From positions 1 to 64,000 of the IMG/VR virus record IMGVR_UViG_3300008113_005797: a DNA stretch of 64,000 bases, one strand, 5' to 3'. The notes beneath the pieces were generated by a model, which searched no databases, was not told the origin of the DNA, and worked only from the letters and a program-made list of their open reading frames with translations. The position numbers and the translations under genes were made by a program. This DNA comes from a virus. Positions 36,207-44,163 of this stretch are shown here, piece by piece. Each line of letters starts with the position of its first letter. Positions within the stretch are counted from its first letter, which is position 1.

Positions 36207-37358
36207 TTACTCTCCCTCTAAGGCTCTTACTCTCGCTGTAAGTTCTTGAACCGCCTTGATTAGAGGAGCAATTAGCTCTTCGTATCTTAAGCCCTGATCA
36301 GAATCTAAATTATTTTTATCTGTTAGAATCCATCCGCCAAAATCTACGCCAGCATCATCTATGGCTTCTTTTACTTCTTGTGCAATAAGACCCCAGTGGG
36401 TTCTTGTTCCAGGAATTACATTTCCAGACTCATCTCTGCCACCCTCAATAAAATTATAACTTACTGGCCTTAAATTGTTAATAAAGTTTAAGCCTAAAGA
36501 AGAATCCTGTATGTTTGTTTTAGATCTTAGGTCTGAAGTTGATATGGTGGATGTTGCTGCATATATTGTAGACCATCTTTTTGGAAACGTTACTCCATTT
36601 CCACTTGGGATTCCAATACTGTATTGGTTGTCTCCTTGAGGAAACCAGTTTGAAGAAACACCTGAAACAACTCCTGAAGTGGGGAGTACCATTGATATAA
36701 CGCCTTCAATAGGATTAAGTGCTGCGCTTAATCCATCTGCTCCAGCTGGACCCTCTGGTCCCTGTGGTCCAGTTGCTCCGTCTGCTCCATTTGCACCTCT
36801 TGGAATTGTAAAATTCAACACAACTGCACTAGATGTTCCAGAATTTGTAACTACTGCATTCGTTCCAGCGTTTCCAGTGTTTGTACTTCCAACAGATATT
36901 GTTGCAGCAGCAGGACCTTGTGGTCCTTGCTCGCCTTGTGGTCCTTGCTCTCCAGCATCACCTCTTGGTATTGTAAATGTAAGTGTTTGTGACGGAGCTG
37001 TTCCAGATATTACAACAGAAGCATTTGTGCCTGGATCTCCTGTAATTGTTGGATTTATAGATAGCTCATTTGCAGGACCAGGTCCACCAATAATTCCATC
37101 AACACCTCTTGGAATTGTAAAGTTAAATATTGCAGAACCAGAAGTTCCTGAATTAGTTACTGCGGCTGGCGTTGTAGAGTCTACGGTTGTTATAGATCCT
37201 ATTGAAATAGTTGCTGCTGGACCTTGTTCTCCTTGTGGTCCAGGGTTTGCTTCAATAAATGCAGATATGTCTTCGGCCAGTGCTCCTAGGTCTCTAGGAA
37301 CATCTGGTGAGTCTGAGTAGCTTGGAAATCTCCAGCCATTTATGCCTGTTGTGCTCAT
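36207..37358 (-). CDS. Collagen-like fibre with S74-type C-terminal chaperone
   Basis: A 383-aa fibre. It has three Gly-X-Y segments (GPQGEQGPA; GEQGPQGEQGPQGPA; GANGADGATGPQGPEGPAGA) alternating with short β blocks containing FTIPRG. The C-terminal ~115 residues are an intramolecular chaperone (STSDLRSKTNIQDSSLGL; THWGLIAQEVKEAIDDAG) ending in a coiled coil. The collagen-like parts should form triple helices. In other systems prolines in such repeats are hydroxylated, and seven hydroxylase-type genes begin next door. No ribosome site is seen. An extended -10 lies 6 nt before the ATG. Confidence 0.85.
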   Translation of the reverse strand: MSTTGINGWRFPSYSDSPDVPRDLGALAEDISAFIEANPGPQGEQGPAATISIGSITTVDSTTPAAVTNSGTSGSAIFNFTIPRGVDGIIGGPGPANELSINPTITGDPGTNASVVISGTAPSQTLTFTIPRGDAGEQGPQGEQGPQGPAAATISVGSTNTGNAGTNAVVTNSGTSSAVVLNFTIPRGANGADGATGPQGPEGPAGADGLSAALNPIEGVISMVLPTSGVVSGVSSNWFPQGDNQYSIGIPSGNGVTFPKRWSTIYAATSTISTSDLRSKTNIQDSSLGLNFINNLRPVSYNFIEGGRDESGNVIPGTRTHWGLIAQEVKEAIDDAGVDFGGWILTDKNNLDSDQGLRYEELIAPLIKAVQELTARVRALEGE

Positions 37359-37364
37359 TTTTTA

Positions 37365-37373
37365 ATTATACCA
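37365..37373 (-). promoter_or_regulatory. Extended -10 element for a leaderless transcript
   Basis: Minus strand TGG-TATAAT, then TAAAAA, then ATG of the collagen-like fibre gene. The consensus -10 and the six-base gap make a leaderless mRNA likely. Confidence 0.65.
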
Positions 37374-37971
37374 CCTTGTTGGTTTTCCGCCAAAATCCTG
37401 GAGACATGTATTTTGTTCCAGATATGACAGGAAGAGATTCATGATAATAGGGCTCGACAGATGGGAATATGACTATGCTTCCTGCTTCTGGCTTGATCTT
37501 TAATCCCTGTTCTTTAAAATATATCTCTCCGCCTTCATAATCGTCGTTTAAATAAAGAACTACCGATATGTTTGGATCGTCCCCATTGTTATAGTCATCT
37601 ACATGTGGCCCCATGGATTTTCCAGTAGAGTATTTGCTTATTGATAATGGCATCAAGGACCCAATATTTATGCCATGCACTTCCCCGTAGTTCTCTGATG
37701 CCCCTACAATTGCATGTTTTAATATATTGTTTATTCTTCTGATGTCTGGGTTGTTGTCTTTGTCTACGTCGTTGCTAAATCTTTTTTGGTATCCAAAAAC
37801 ATATTCTACATCGCCACTTGCAATCCATTTCGTCCACTTAGGAATCGATGTGCTTTCTGTCATGGTTTCATCGGACAGCTCAATTAGTTTAATTAAAGCT
37901 TTTGGGTCTTCAATAACATTTTTATAATAGTGTATTTTGTCGTAAGAAATAAGATCAAGCTTATAATCCAT
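37366..37971 (-). CDS. 2OG-Fe(II) oxygenase, prolyl 4-hydroxylase type (array member 7)
   Basis: A 201-aa enzyme that should couple 2-oxoglutarate decarboxylation to hydroxylation of a protein side chain, proline being the most common target of this subfamily. Iron ligands: H-V-D in MGPHVDDYNNG and the distal His in PYYHESLP. The YLNDDYEGGEIYF signature shared by the array lies between them, and SGTKYMSPGFW carries the 2OG-binding basic residue. I start it at MDYKLD (37971), since longer frames overlap the preceding gene deeply. It is last in the array and adjacent to the collagen-like fibre. Confidence 0.88.
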   Translation of the reverse strand: MDYKLDLISYDKIHYYKNVIEDPKALIKLIELSDETMTESTSIPKWTKWIASGDVEYVFGYQKRFSNDVDKDNNPDIRRINNILKHAIVGASENYGEVHGINIGSLMPLSISKYSTGKSMGPHVDDYNNGDDPNISVVLYLNDDYEGGEIYFKEQGLKIKPEAGSIVIFPSVEPYYHESLPVISGTKYMSPGFWRKTNKVV

Positions 37972-38803
37972 TATGCTCTCCATCACCATCATCTCTAGTA
38001 TTTTTACCAGACTGCATTTCAGCTTTTTCTCTTTCTCTTTCCATTTGATCCCAGATTTCTGCTCCATATTTTTTTTGATTTTCTAGCCATTCTGGGGACC
38101 CAGGGTAATCGTACATGTAAAAACTTCTGATAAAATATTTGATTCCATTGTGTACAGCTTTTACTCCATGATAATAAGGAGCTCTTGATGGAAATATCGT
38201 AACATCTCCAGCTTCAGGCTTATACAAATAGCTTACATATTCTGCGTTTGGATCATTAGACTCGTCTTGAAATATTTTAAAAGACACCTCTCCGCCGTCG
38301 TAATCATCATTTAAATACATGTTACAAGTTACAAAAAATTTTCTTCCTGGCCTATCTTTTTTTTCTTGCTGAAAATCGGTGTGGTGTCCCATTACAGAAT
38401 TTTTAAAGTCTGGGTTAGGAACATACTTCATCAGTGTTCCTGTTGAATGATTTTTTGGGGTTCCTTCTGGATTAGACTCTCCAGTTAGCTCAAGATAATG
38501 CTTTGTTGTTTTATAAAAAACATCTTCTATGTAATTACAAAAAAATCTTATTTTATCGTCTGGCTCGTCTTGAAAATTTATGTCTTCTTTAAATTCTTCA
38601 TAAGATATGACTCCAGGACCTACATGTGGCCTTGTAATTTTTATAGGCAAGTTGACTTGTTTGCCAAATGTGTACCAGTCTACCCATTTTGAATCAATTA
38701 ATTTTATATGCTCAAGACTGTCTCTAAACTCTTGGTTGTCAAACAGGTTTTTATAAACAATAATTTTAGGAGCTATTCTATAAAAATCTTGTCCCTCAAG
38801 CAT
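37961..38803 (-). CDS. 2OG-Fe(II) oxygenase (array member 6), 280 aa
   Basis: Iron ligands: HTD in GHHTDFQQ and His in APYYHGVKAV. The array signature is YLNDDYDGGEVSF and the 2OG-binding region is NGIKYFIRSFY. The ~120-residue N-terminal part contains FRDSLEHIKLIDSKWVDWYT, similar to member 4, suggesting these two are close duplicates. Start at MLEGQDF, overlapping the previous gene by 8 nt. The tail after the catalytic core is a charged helix. Confidence 0.88.
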   Translation of the reverse strand: MLEGQDFYRIAPKIIVYKNLFDNQEFRDSLEHIKLIDSKWVDWYTFGKQVNLPIKITRPHVGPGVISYEEFKEDINFQDEPDDKIRFFCNYIEDVFYKTTKHYLELTGESNPEGTPKNHSTGTLMKYVPNPDFKNSVMGHHTDFQQEKKDRPGRKFFVTCNMYLNDDYDGGEVSFKIFQDESNDPNAEYVSYLYKPEAGDVTIFPSRAPYYHGVKAVHNGIKYFIRSFYMYDYPGSPEWLENQKKYGAEIWDQMEREREKAEMQSGKNTRDDGDGEHNGL

Positions 38804-39560
38804 ATTTGTTGCCCTTGTTCCACTCTTCTTTTTGCTTTGCCTGCTCAATTCTGACTTGCTTTTCTTCTTCTTTCCATCTTTCTAAGGTTTCGTCACTATA
38901 TACTAATTCAGCAAAATCCCAAAAAGACACCATTGTATATCTAACGCCTTTAGTTATTTCTGAAACTCCATGAATATTTTCATACCCTCCTGGAAAAACA
39001 TAGTAGGAGTAAGCATTTGGCTTAAAGGATAAATATGTTTTCATCTCGTTATCTTTTTCACAAAAGTAAAGTTCTCCACCCTCATAATCATCGTTTAGGT
39101 AAAGAATGCCAACGTATTTATTAATCTCAAATGCATTTGGCACACCATCATTATCTGAATTGTCTGAGTGCGGAGAAGCAAATCCACCGACATCCCATTT
39201 TTGTGCATGAGATGTGTTTGGCCTAACTTTTCTGCCAAAAACAAGCTCGACAGCTTCTTGATATTTGTTCTTTAGTTTATCAAAAAATTCATCTGGTAAA
39301 TCAAACTTTTTCATTGTTTCAGAATCTGTTTTAATTCCTTTTCCAGAAGATCCATAAAAAGCAATGTCTCCCCAGTCTACATCACAATTTTCAAAAAAAT
39401 GAATCATTTTAGGAACAATTTCTTTGTCAATAAAATTTGGTATTTCTACAATTTTATTTGTGTCAATTCCAAGAGAACCCCTTTTATTTTCTGGGATAAT
39501 GTCGTCTTGTAATATTACAAAATCACTTGTATTTAAAACATCTATCATTCCATCTTTCAT
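38796..39560 (-). CDS. 2OG-Fe(II) oxygenase (array member 5), 254 aa
   Basis: Iron ligands: HSD in ASPHSDNSDND and His in GGYENIHGVSE. The signature is YLNDDYEGGELYF, and KGVRYTMVSFWDF holds the 2OG-binding Arg. The N-terminal region differs from the other members (EIPNFIDKEIVPKMIHFFEN is a typical P4H lead-in helix). The C-terminal helix is rich in Glu/Lys. A distinct substrate from the other copies is plausible, because only the core is conserved. Confidence 0.88.
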   Translation of the reverse strand: MKDGMIDVLNTSDFVILQDDIIPENKRGSLGIDTNKIVEIPNFIDKEIVPKMIHFFENCDVDWGDIAFYGSSGKGIKTDSETMKKFDLPDEFFDKLKNKYQEAVELVFGRKVRPNTSHAQKWDVGGFASPHSDNSDNDGVPNAFEINKYVGILYLNDDYEGGELYFCEKDNEMKTYLSFKPNAYSYYVFPGGYENIHGVSEITKGVRYTMVSFWDFAELVYSDETLERWKEEEKQVRIEQAKQKEEWNKGNKYA

Positions 39561-40438
39561 TTATATTTACCGTTGTCCCTTCCAAAAAATTCATGGATAG
39601 ACTCTCCGTCTACCTGTGCGCTAAAAATTTCTTTTTTATATCTTTCTTTTTCCATCTGTTCCCAGACTTCTTCTCCATACTTTTCTTTATTTGCATGCCA
39701 TTCTGGTGAGCCTGGGTCTTCAAACTCCCAGAAGCATCTAATCATATATCTTTCTGGGCCAAATGATTTTCTAACGCCATGCATATATGGATCCATTGAA
39801 GGAAAAACTATTACGTCTCCAGCCTGAGGCTTATGAGATATGTAATGATCGTTAATCTTAAAACATATTTCTCCACCTTCATAGTCGTCATTTAAATAAA
39901 ATGTGGTGGTGATGCCAAACTTAGTTCCAGGATTTTCTTTTAAAGGAACAACAAAATCAGTATGATAATTCATTGCGTAATGCTCAGATATTCCAGCGTC
40001 ATTTTGGTATATATTTATGGACGCTGAACCCTTGCTGTAGTTAGGAAGTGCGACATCTGGATTATTGTCTAGATAGTGCTTAGTTACTTTATAAAAAATT
40101 TCACCAACTTCTTCGGTAAGTTCAGATTGAGAGCTCAATGGACCCCAAGCTCTTTTTTCTCTATACTCTTCTATCGTTGGGAATTTATCAAAACTAATTC
40201 TTTGTTCCATTAAAGGAAGCATAGATCCGAAGGTGTACCATTTTTCCCATTTTTCTTTTTCTTGTCTTTTTGTAATATCCAAAAACCCATCAATGTCTTT
40301 AAATAAATTTCTATAAATATAAACCTTGGGGTAAATAACTTCAAACTTAATTTCTTCAGGTCTTTTTAACTTTATCTTATGACTATTATCACAATAGGGA
40401 TATCTTTTTGATCTGCCGCAAATACATTGCTTTGTCAT
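39557..40438 (-). CDS. CDGSH-type iron-sulfur motif fused to 2OG-Fe(II) oxygenase (array member 4)
   Basis: A 293-aa protein that opens MTKQ-CICGRSKRYPYCDNSH. This fits the CDGSH [2Fe-2S] ligand pattern C-x-C-x2-S-x3-P-x-C-D-G-S-H except for Gly to Asn. The oxygenase core follows: HTD in MNYHTDFV, signature YLNDDYEGGEICF, distal His in DPYMHGVRK and ERYMIRCFWEF. The ATG overlaps the previous stop (ATGA), which supports keeping the motif in the protein. CDGSH clusters transfer electrons or iron and could keep the Fe(II) site reduced. That link is inference. Confidence 0.82.
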   Translation of the reverse strand: MTKQCICGRSKRYPYCDNSHKIKLKRPEEIKFEVIYPKVYIYRNLFKDIDGFLDITKRQEKEKWEKWYTFGSMLPLMEQRISFDKFPTIEEYREKRAWGPLSSQSELTEEVGEIFYKVTKHYLDNNPDVALPNYSKGSASINIYQNDAGISEHYAMNYHTDFVVPLKENPGTKFGITTTFYLNDDYEGGEICFKINDHYISHKPQAGDVIVFPSMDPYMHGVRKSFGPERYMIRCFWEFEDPGSPEWHANKEKYGEEVWEQMEKERYKKEIFSAQVDGESIHEFFGRDNGKYK

Positions 40439-41115
40439 GGCTGCCTCTCTCCTGTGTGCTTTAATATAGTCCAAAAAAACGGAATAACGTATCTAATTCC
40501 ACTTGTTATTTCTTTGACTCCATGAATATAATTCATATCTCCTGGAAAGAAATATCCTGCTGCTGGTTTTGGCTTAAACTCTATTTTTTGATTTGGAAAA
40601 TAAAGCTCGCCTCCTTCGTAGTCATCATTAAGATAAAACAGTCCTGATAAATCGTAGTAAGGAAAATCATTTGGTTTTCCAGCATCTGGTCCCGTGTGTA
40701 GTTCTTTGTCAGCATGAGGCTCTTGTCTATATCCTGGAAGCCACCTAACAATTGCTGGGCTCGTTGGCAAAGCGTCAACCTGAAAATATTCATCTACTTC
40801 TTTTTTGAGTCTTTCAACTATTGTTTCAATAACTAATGATATCTGTGGGTCAATTCTATCTAAAATTGGCCTTGACGCAACACGGTTATCCCAATAGGTA
40901 GAGTCATATATAACTGTTCCGTTTTCATTATAGTGAGTTTCAGTTATGTCCCACTCCTGAATAGATCTAGCGGCATCTAATAAAAATTTATGTTCTTCTG
41001 GCGTCATTATGTTTTCTCTAGCTTGAATATGATCAGCCGAATTGCCAAAAAATCCTGAGGGGGTTATAGAAACTCTTTCGTCCCAGCCCCAATTATTAGT
41101 TGTTTTTTTATCCAT
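40435..41115 (-). CDS. 2OG-Fe(II) oxygenase (array member 3), 226 aa
   Basis: Iron ligands: HAD in QEPHADKELH and His in MNYIHGVKE. The signature is YLNDDYEGGELYF and the 2OG-binding region is SGIRYVIPFFW. The longer insertion after the first motif (GPDAGKPNDFPYYDLS) is also found in other phage P4H-like enzymes. Its ATG stands 6 nt after a perfect TATAAT with no ribosome site, so a sub-operon seems to start here. Confidence 0.88.
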   Translation of the reverse strand: MDKKTTNNWGWDERVSITPSGFFGNSADHIQARENIMTPEEHKFLLDAARSIQEWDITETHYNENGTVIYDSTYWDNRVASRPILDRIDPQISLVIETIVERLKKEVDEYFQVDALPTSPAIVRWLPGYRQEPHADKELHTGPDAGKPNDFPYYDLSGLFYLNDDYEGGELYFPNQKIEFKPKPAAGYFFPGDMNYIHGVKEITSGIRYVIPFFWTILKHTGERQP

Positions 41116-41121
41116 AAGTTT

Positions 41122-41130
41122 ATTATACCA
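41122..41130 (-). promoter_or_regulatory. Extended -10 element for a leaderless transcript inside the oxygenase array
   Basis: Minus strand TGG-TATAAT, then AAACTT, then ATG. There is no ribosome site and the -35 region is not recognisable. It would drive array members 3 to 7 separately from the first promoter. Confidence 0.65.
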
Positions 41131-41132
41131 TC

Positions 41133-41873
41133 CTAAGAGTAGGTCCTTTTAGACCAAACTTCATTTTTGTATATTCCGCCATCTGGCTTCCTATATTTTG
41201 CTGAATTGCTTTCGTTCTTTTTTTGCAACAAAGAGGATTTTTCAATAACAGACTCTGATTGCCAATCTTCTCTTTTAAATGGAAGCATTTGTGCATAGGG
41301 CGTTCCAGCAGGTAAAATTCCACTAAATCCTTTTACAAGAAAAAATGGCATTGACCCTGGCAGATTTACTTTGTCATTATCAATGATTCCAGATGTAGTT
41401 AGAAACGGCAACTCAAATCTATTAAATGGTTGAGAGTATAATACACTATAGCCCTCTGGAGTTTCTACTGCCCAGTCAGGGAACCACGCAAAATGATTTT
41501 CATGATATCCATCAGGATGTCTAAACTGAGGCATTGGTGGTCTTGGGGAGCAAAAGTCTTGATACTTTTTATCAGAAATTTTTACAGATATGGAACCAAA
41601 ATCACCTTGAACAAATTCAATATCACAAGGAGTTTTTAACATGTAGCCTGTTCCCATAATATCGAATATAGCTGGGCAAGCTTTCCATGTTGGCATTTTA
41701 CCTCCACCTGGATTTTCCCAATATTCTCCATCTGGTTTTTTTGCAAACCTGTCAGCTTTTCTATACCAGTCTGGTATTGATTTAATTATTGGCTCTGGCT
41801 TTGATATACTATCTTTATTAAGCCAAGGTCTATTTGATACAAATTTAATAGTCAATGCCACAAGGCTTACCAT
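41133..41873 (-). CDS. DUF6065-like protein, 246 aa
   Basis: Unknown-function protein embedded in the oxygenase array. Features recalled from the DUF6065 group are SIPDWYRKADRF, MPTWKACPAIFDIMGTGY, YSVLYSQPFNRFELPF and the end motif ILPAGTPYAQMLPFKRE. The β-rich pattern suggests a cupin-like jelly roll. It is related to the gene just before it. The start at MVSLVAL overlaps that gene by 29 nt, and GTG or TTG codons shortly downstream are alternatives. Family naming is from memory and should be checked. Confidence 0.6.
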   Translation of the reverse strand: MVSLVALTIKFVSNRPWLNKDSISKPEPIIKSIPDWYRKADRFAKKPDGEYWENPGGGKMPTWKACPAIFDIMGTGYMLKTPCDIEFVQGDFGSISVKISDKKYQDFCSPRPPMPQFRHPDGYHENHFAWFPDWAVETPEGYSVLYSQPFNRFELPFLTTSGIIDNDKVNLPGSMPFFLVKGFSGILPAGTPYAQMLPFKREDWQSESVIEKSSLLQKKNESNSAKYRKPDGGIYKNEVWSKRTYS

Positions 41874-42576
41874 CCTTTAAATAAACAGTTTTTAGCTTTA
41901 AAGCCTTTACTTCGTGTTCGCCAACAGACTCTCCTTTTTCATTAATTGCATCTCTATACCAGTCTGTCCATTGACCTTGAGAGGTTATAGCAGATGCTGC
42001 ATCTCCGTAAGACCTAGAAGCAGCTTCTTTTTCACGATCTTGCACATAGTCATCAACATTTATAACAGTATCTTTTAGTGCTCCTAAAGATATTGGTATT
42101 AGTGCAGCTATTGGTTCTCCTGCTTTTATAGTAATTTCTTTATTTGGAGTCTTTACCTTAATTGCAATTGGTATCGGGTGTGGATAAAAAGATGTAGAAA
42201 TAACAGAAGACATAACCTCAAAATCTTCATAAAAATAATTTGGAGGATTTACAGTTAAAAAGCTCAAATCTTTTTTAGTAGTAATTATAAGATTTGTATT
42301 AAAACTTACACTGGATTGCCCTCTTCCAGTATAAGCTAAATGCTCACCTTCTAAAATTTTTACATGGTCTGATGTGGTGTCATTAATTCCGTCCCAAATA
42401 AATTTTATATCAGATTTAGCAGAAATAGACCATCCTACTGTATTTGCTAGTGTTACTGGGAAACAGTGGTACGCATGCTTGTCTGGGGTATCATCCATCC
42501 ATTTTCTTACAACAGAAAGTGGCTCTATTAAAAAAGCTTCTGGTGAGGTCCTGTAAGCATTGATGTCGTTATGCAT
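41845..42576 (-). CDS. DUF6065-like protein, second copy, 243 aa
   Basis: Shares the plan of the neighbouring 246-aa protein: CFPVTLANTVGWSISAKSDI, a central FLTVNPPNYFYED and IKAGEPIAALIPISLG, which aligns with GTPYAQMLPF of the neighbour. No catalytic motif is recognised. Start overlaps the stop of array member 2 (TAATG), so it is co-expressed with the hydroxylases. It may bind the same substrates or deliver a co-substrate, but this is not shown by sequence. Confidence 0.6.
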   Translation of the reverse strand: MHNDINAYRTSPEAFLIEPLSVVRKWMDDTPDKHAYHCFPVTLANTVGWSISAKSDIKFIWDGINDTTSDHVKILEGEHLAYTGRGQSSVSFNTNLIITTKKDLSFLTVNPPNYFYEDFEVMSSVISTSFYPHPIPIAIKVKTPNKEITIKAGEPIAALIPISLGALKDTVINVDDYVQDREKEAASRSYGDAASAITSQGQWTDWYRDAINEKGESVGEHEVKALKLKTVYLKDGKPCGIDY

Positions 42577-43313
42577 TAGTTTCCAGTTTCAATAAACATT
42601 TCTGGTGTATGAAATTTTGCACTGTAGTCTAGCATTGTAACTATTGAATATTTAGTTCCTGAGAGAACCTTTTTGGCTTGATGTGGGTACATAAAGTTAG
42701 AAGGAAATATATACAAATCTCCTGCTTGTGGCTTAACATTAAGATTTTGTAATCTAAAATAAAGCTCTCCGCCCTCATAGTCATCATTAAAATACCCTAC
42801 AAGTGAGACTGTGCAGTTGTAAGAATATCCGTGATCATGATGTTCCATAAAGTGATTTCCTGGTGTATATCTAATAAAGTTAAAAGCTTCCCAATATCTT
42901 AAGTTATGAATATTATACATTCTGCAATAATCACGAACAGCCTGATACTGAGGATCGTAGCACTCTTGCCAGATATCTCTTAATTTATTGTCTGCTTCAC
43001 GGTCACCATAAATATCTGTTTTTTTATACTTAAAGTCAACGCAATCTCTGTATTCTGGCATTCTTTCTTGGTATCCGACATAAGCTGGCATCCAATCATA
43101 CTGATTGTCATTTGATTCAAGTATTTCTTCTAACCGCTTTGGAATGCCGTCACCTTTAGGCAAAACATTTCTGTAGCACCAAATTCCACTTCCCAGATCA
43201 ATTTTTTCTGTCCAAGTTGGTTTGATTGGTCTGCTCTGTTCTGCTTCCCACTCGCTAATATATTTTTGATCTTGTAGTTTTTTAATTTCTTGCGCTGGGT
43301 CCTGGATTTCCAT
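42576..43313 (-). CDS. 2OG-Fe(II) oxygenase (array member 2), 245 aa
   Basis: Iron ligands lie in HFMEHHDHGYS (HxD) and the distal His in FMYPHQAKK. The signature is YFNDDYEGGELYF and the 2OG-binding region is SGTKYSIVTML. The N-terminal part shares RDCVDFKYKK with member 1, as does the pre-motif segment (YWEAFNFIRYTPGNHFM versus YYEVFNFVKYEGEGKEF), so these two are the closest pair. AAGGAGT before the ATG is a good ribosome site. Confidence 0.88.
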   Translation of the reverse strand: MEIQDPAQEIKKLQDQKYISEWEAEQSRPIKPTWTEKIDLGSGIWCYRNVLPKGDGIPKRLEEILESNDNQYDWMPAYVGYQERMPEYRDCVDFKYKKTDIYGDREADNKLRDIWQECYDPQYQAVRDYCRMYNIHNLRYWEAFNFIRYTPGNHFMEHHDHGYSYNCTVSLVGYFNDDYEGGELYFRLQNLNVKPQAGDLYIFPSNFMYPHQAKKVLSGTKYSIVTMLDYSAKFHTPEMFIETGN

Positions 43314-43322
43314 TTTTACTCC

Positions 43323-44069
43323 TTAGTATGGTGATTTAGCTGCTGCAGCAGCATTTTGAATATGTCCCTGATGAGCCATATCATTTAAGTCCATCATAAT
43401 GACAACACAGTATTTAGTTCCTGATTTCATTGGAAGAGATGCGTGTTCATATATATAGTTTGATGGAAATATTGCGATGTCTCCAGACTTTGGCTTAATA
43501 ACCTTGTTGTCCATTCTTGGAAACCATATCTCTCCGCCTTCATAATCGTCGTTTAAATAAATTACTGCGGAGACCGCTGCTTTATACATAGGACCATCAT
43601 CTGCGTGGACTTTAAACTCTTTACCTTCGCCTTCATACTTTACAAAATTAAACACTTCGTAGTATGTAACATTAATTCCCCAATATCTACAATAGTCATC
43701 TACACAAGATTTAAGTTTTTTGTAGATTTCATCATAGACTTGCCAAAGCTCTCCATTGTCTTGCGTCTGCTGTCCGCCCAGTGTGCTGTAGTTCATCTTA
43801 AAGTCAACACAGTCTCTTGCTTTTTTAATTGGTGCGTCTGAGTTTGTAACTCTGGCCTCGCTCCAAGAATATTTAGAACCTGGCTTTAAGTTATTTTCTA
43901 ATGTTTGTATATACCAATTTATTTTATCAGGATCTAGTGCTTGTGTGTAAATATCTAAACCTAAGGCTTCGTTAACAACTTTTATGCTGCCAAACATTTT
44001 ATCTGGGTTTCTGTTGGAAGAAGTTTCGGACCTATCTTTATCAAACCAATCTGAATTTATATCGCTCAT
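43323..44069 (-). CDS. 2OG-Fe(II) oxygenase (array member 1), 248 aa
   Basis: First gene of the array. Iron ligands: HAD in KVHADDGPM and His in NYIYEHASLP. The signature is YLNDDYEGGEIWF and the 2OG-binding region is SGTKYCVVIMM. The C-terminus is Ala-rich. A full promoter (-35, 17-nt spacer, -10) ends 6 nt before the ATG, so translation is probably leaderless. Confidence 0.88.
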   Translation of the reverse strand: MSDINSDWFDKDRSETSSNRNPDKMFGSIKVVNEALGLDIYTQALDPDKINWYIQTLENNLKPGSKYSWSEARVTNSDAPIKKARDCVDFKMNYSTLGGQQTQDNGELWQVYDEIYKKLKSCVDDYCRYWGINVTYYEVFNFVKYEGEGKEFKVHADDGPMYKAAVSAVIYLNDDYEGGEIWFPRMDNKVIKPKSGDIAIFPSNYIYEHASLPMKSGTKYCVVIMMDLNDMAHQGHIQNAAAAAKSPY

Positions 44070-44075
44070 GCTTAC

Positions 44076-44104
44076 AGTATAGCATTTTACATTTATAGAT
44101 ACAA
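44076..44104 (-). promoter_or_regulatory. Promoter of the oxygenase array, leaderless
   Basis: Minus strand TTGTAT (44099-44104), 17-nt spacer ending TGC, TATACT (44076-44081), then GTAAGC and ATG. The predicted start point coincides with the start codon. Confidence 0.72.
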
Positions 44105-44112
44105 GGGGATAT

Positions 44113-44156
44113 ATAATAAAATAAGGGCCAGCTCTCGCAGACCCCTATTTTATTAT
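44113..44156. terminator. Long A/T-rich bidirectional terminator
   Basis: ATAATAAAATA-A-GGG pairs with CCC-C-TATTTTATTAT (one mismatch) around a 14-nt loop. T-rich arms on both strands fit termination of the Hint-gene transcript before the oxygenase array promoter. Confidence 0.78.
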
Positions 44157-44163
44157 ATTTATT

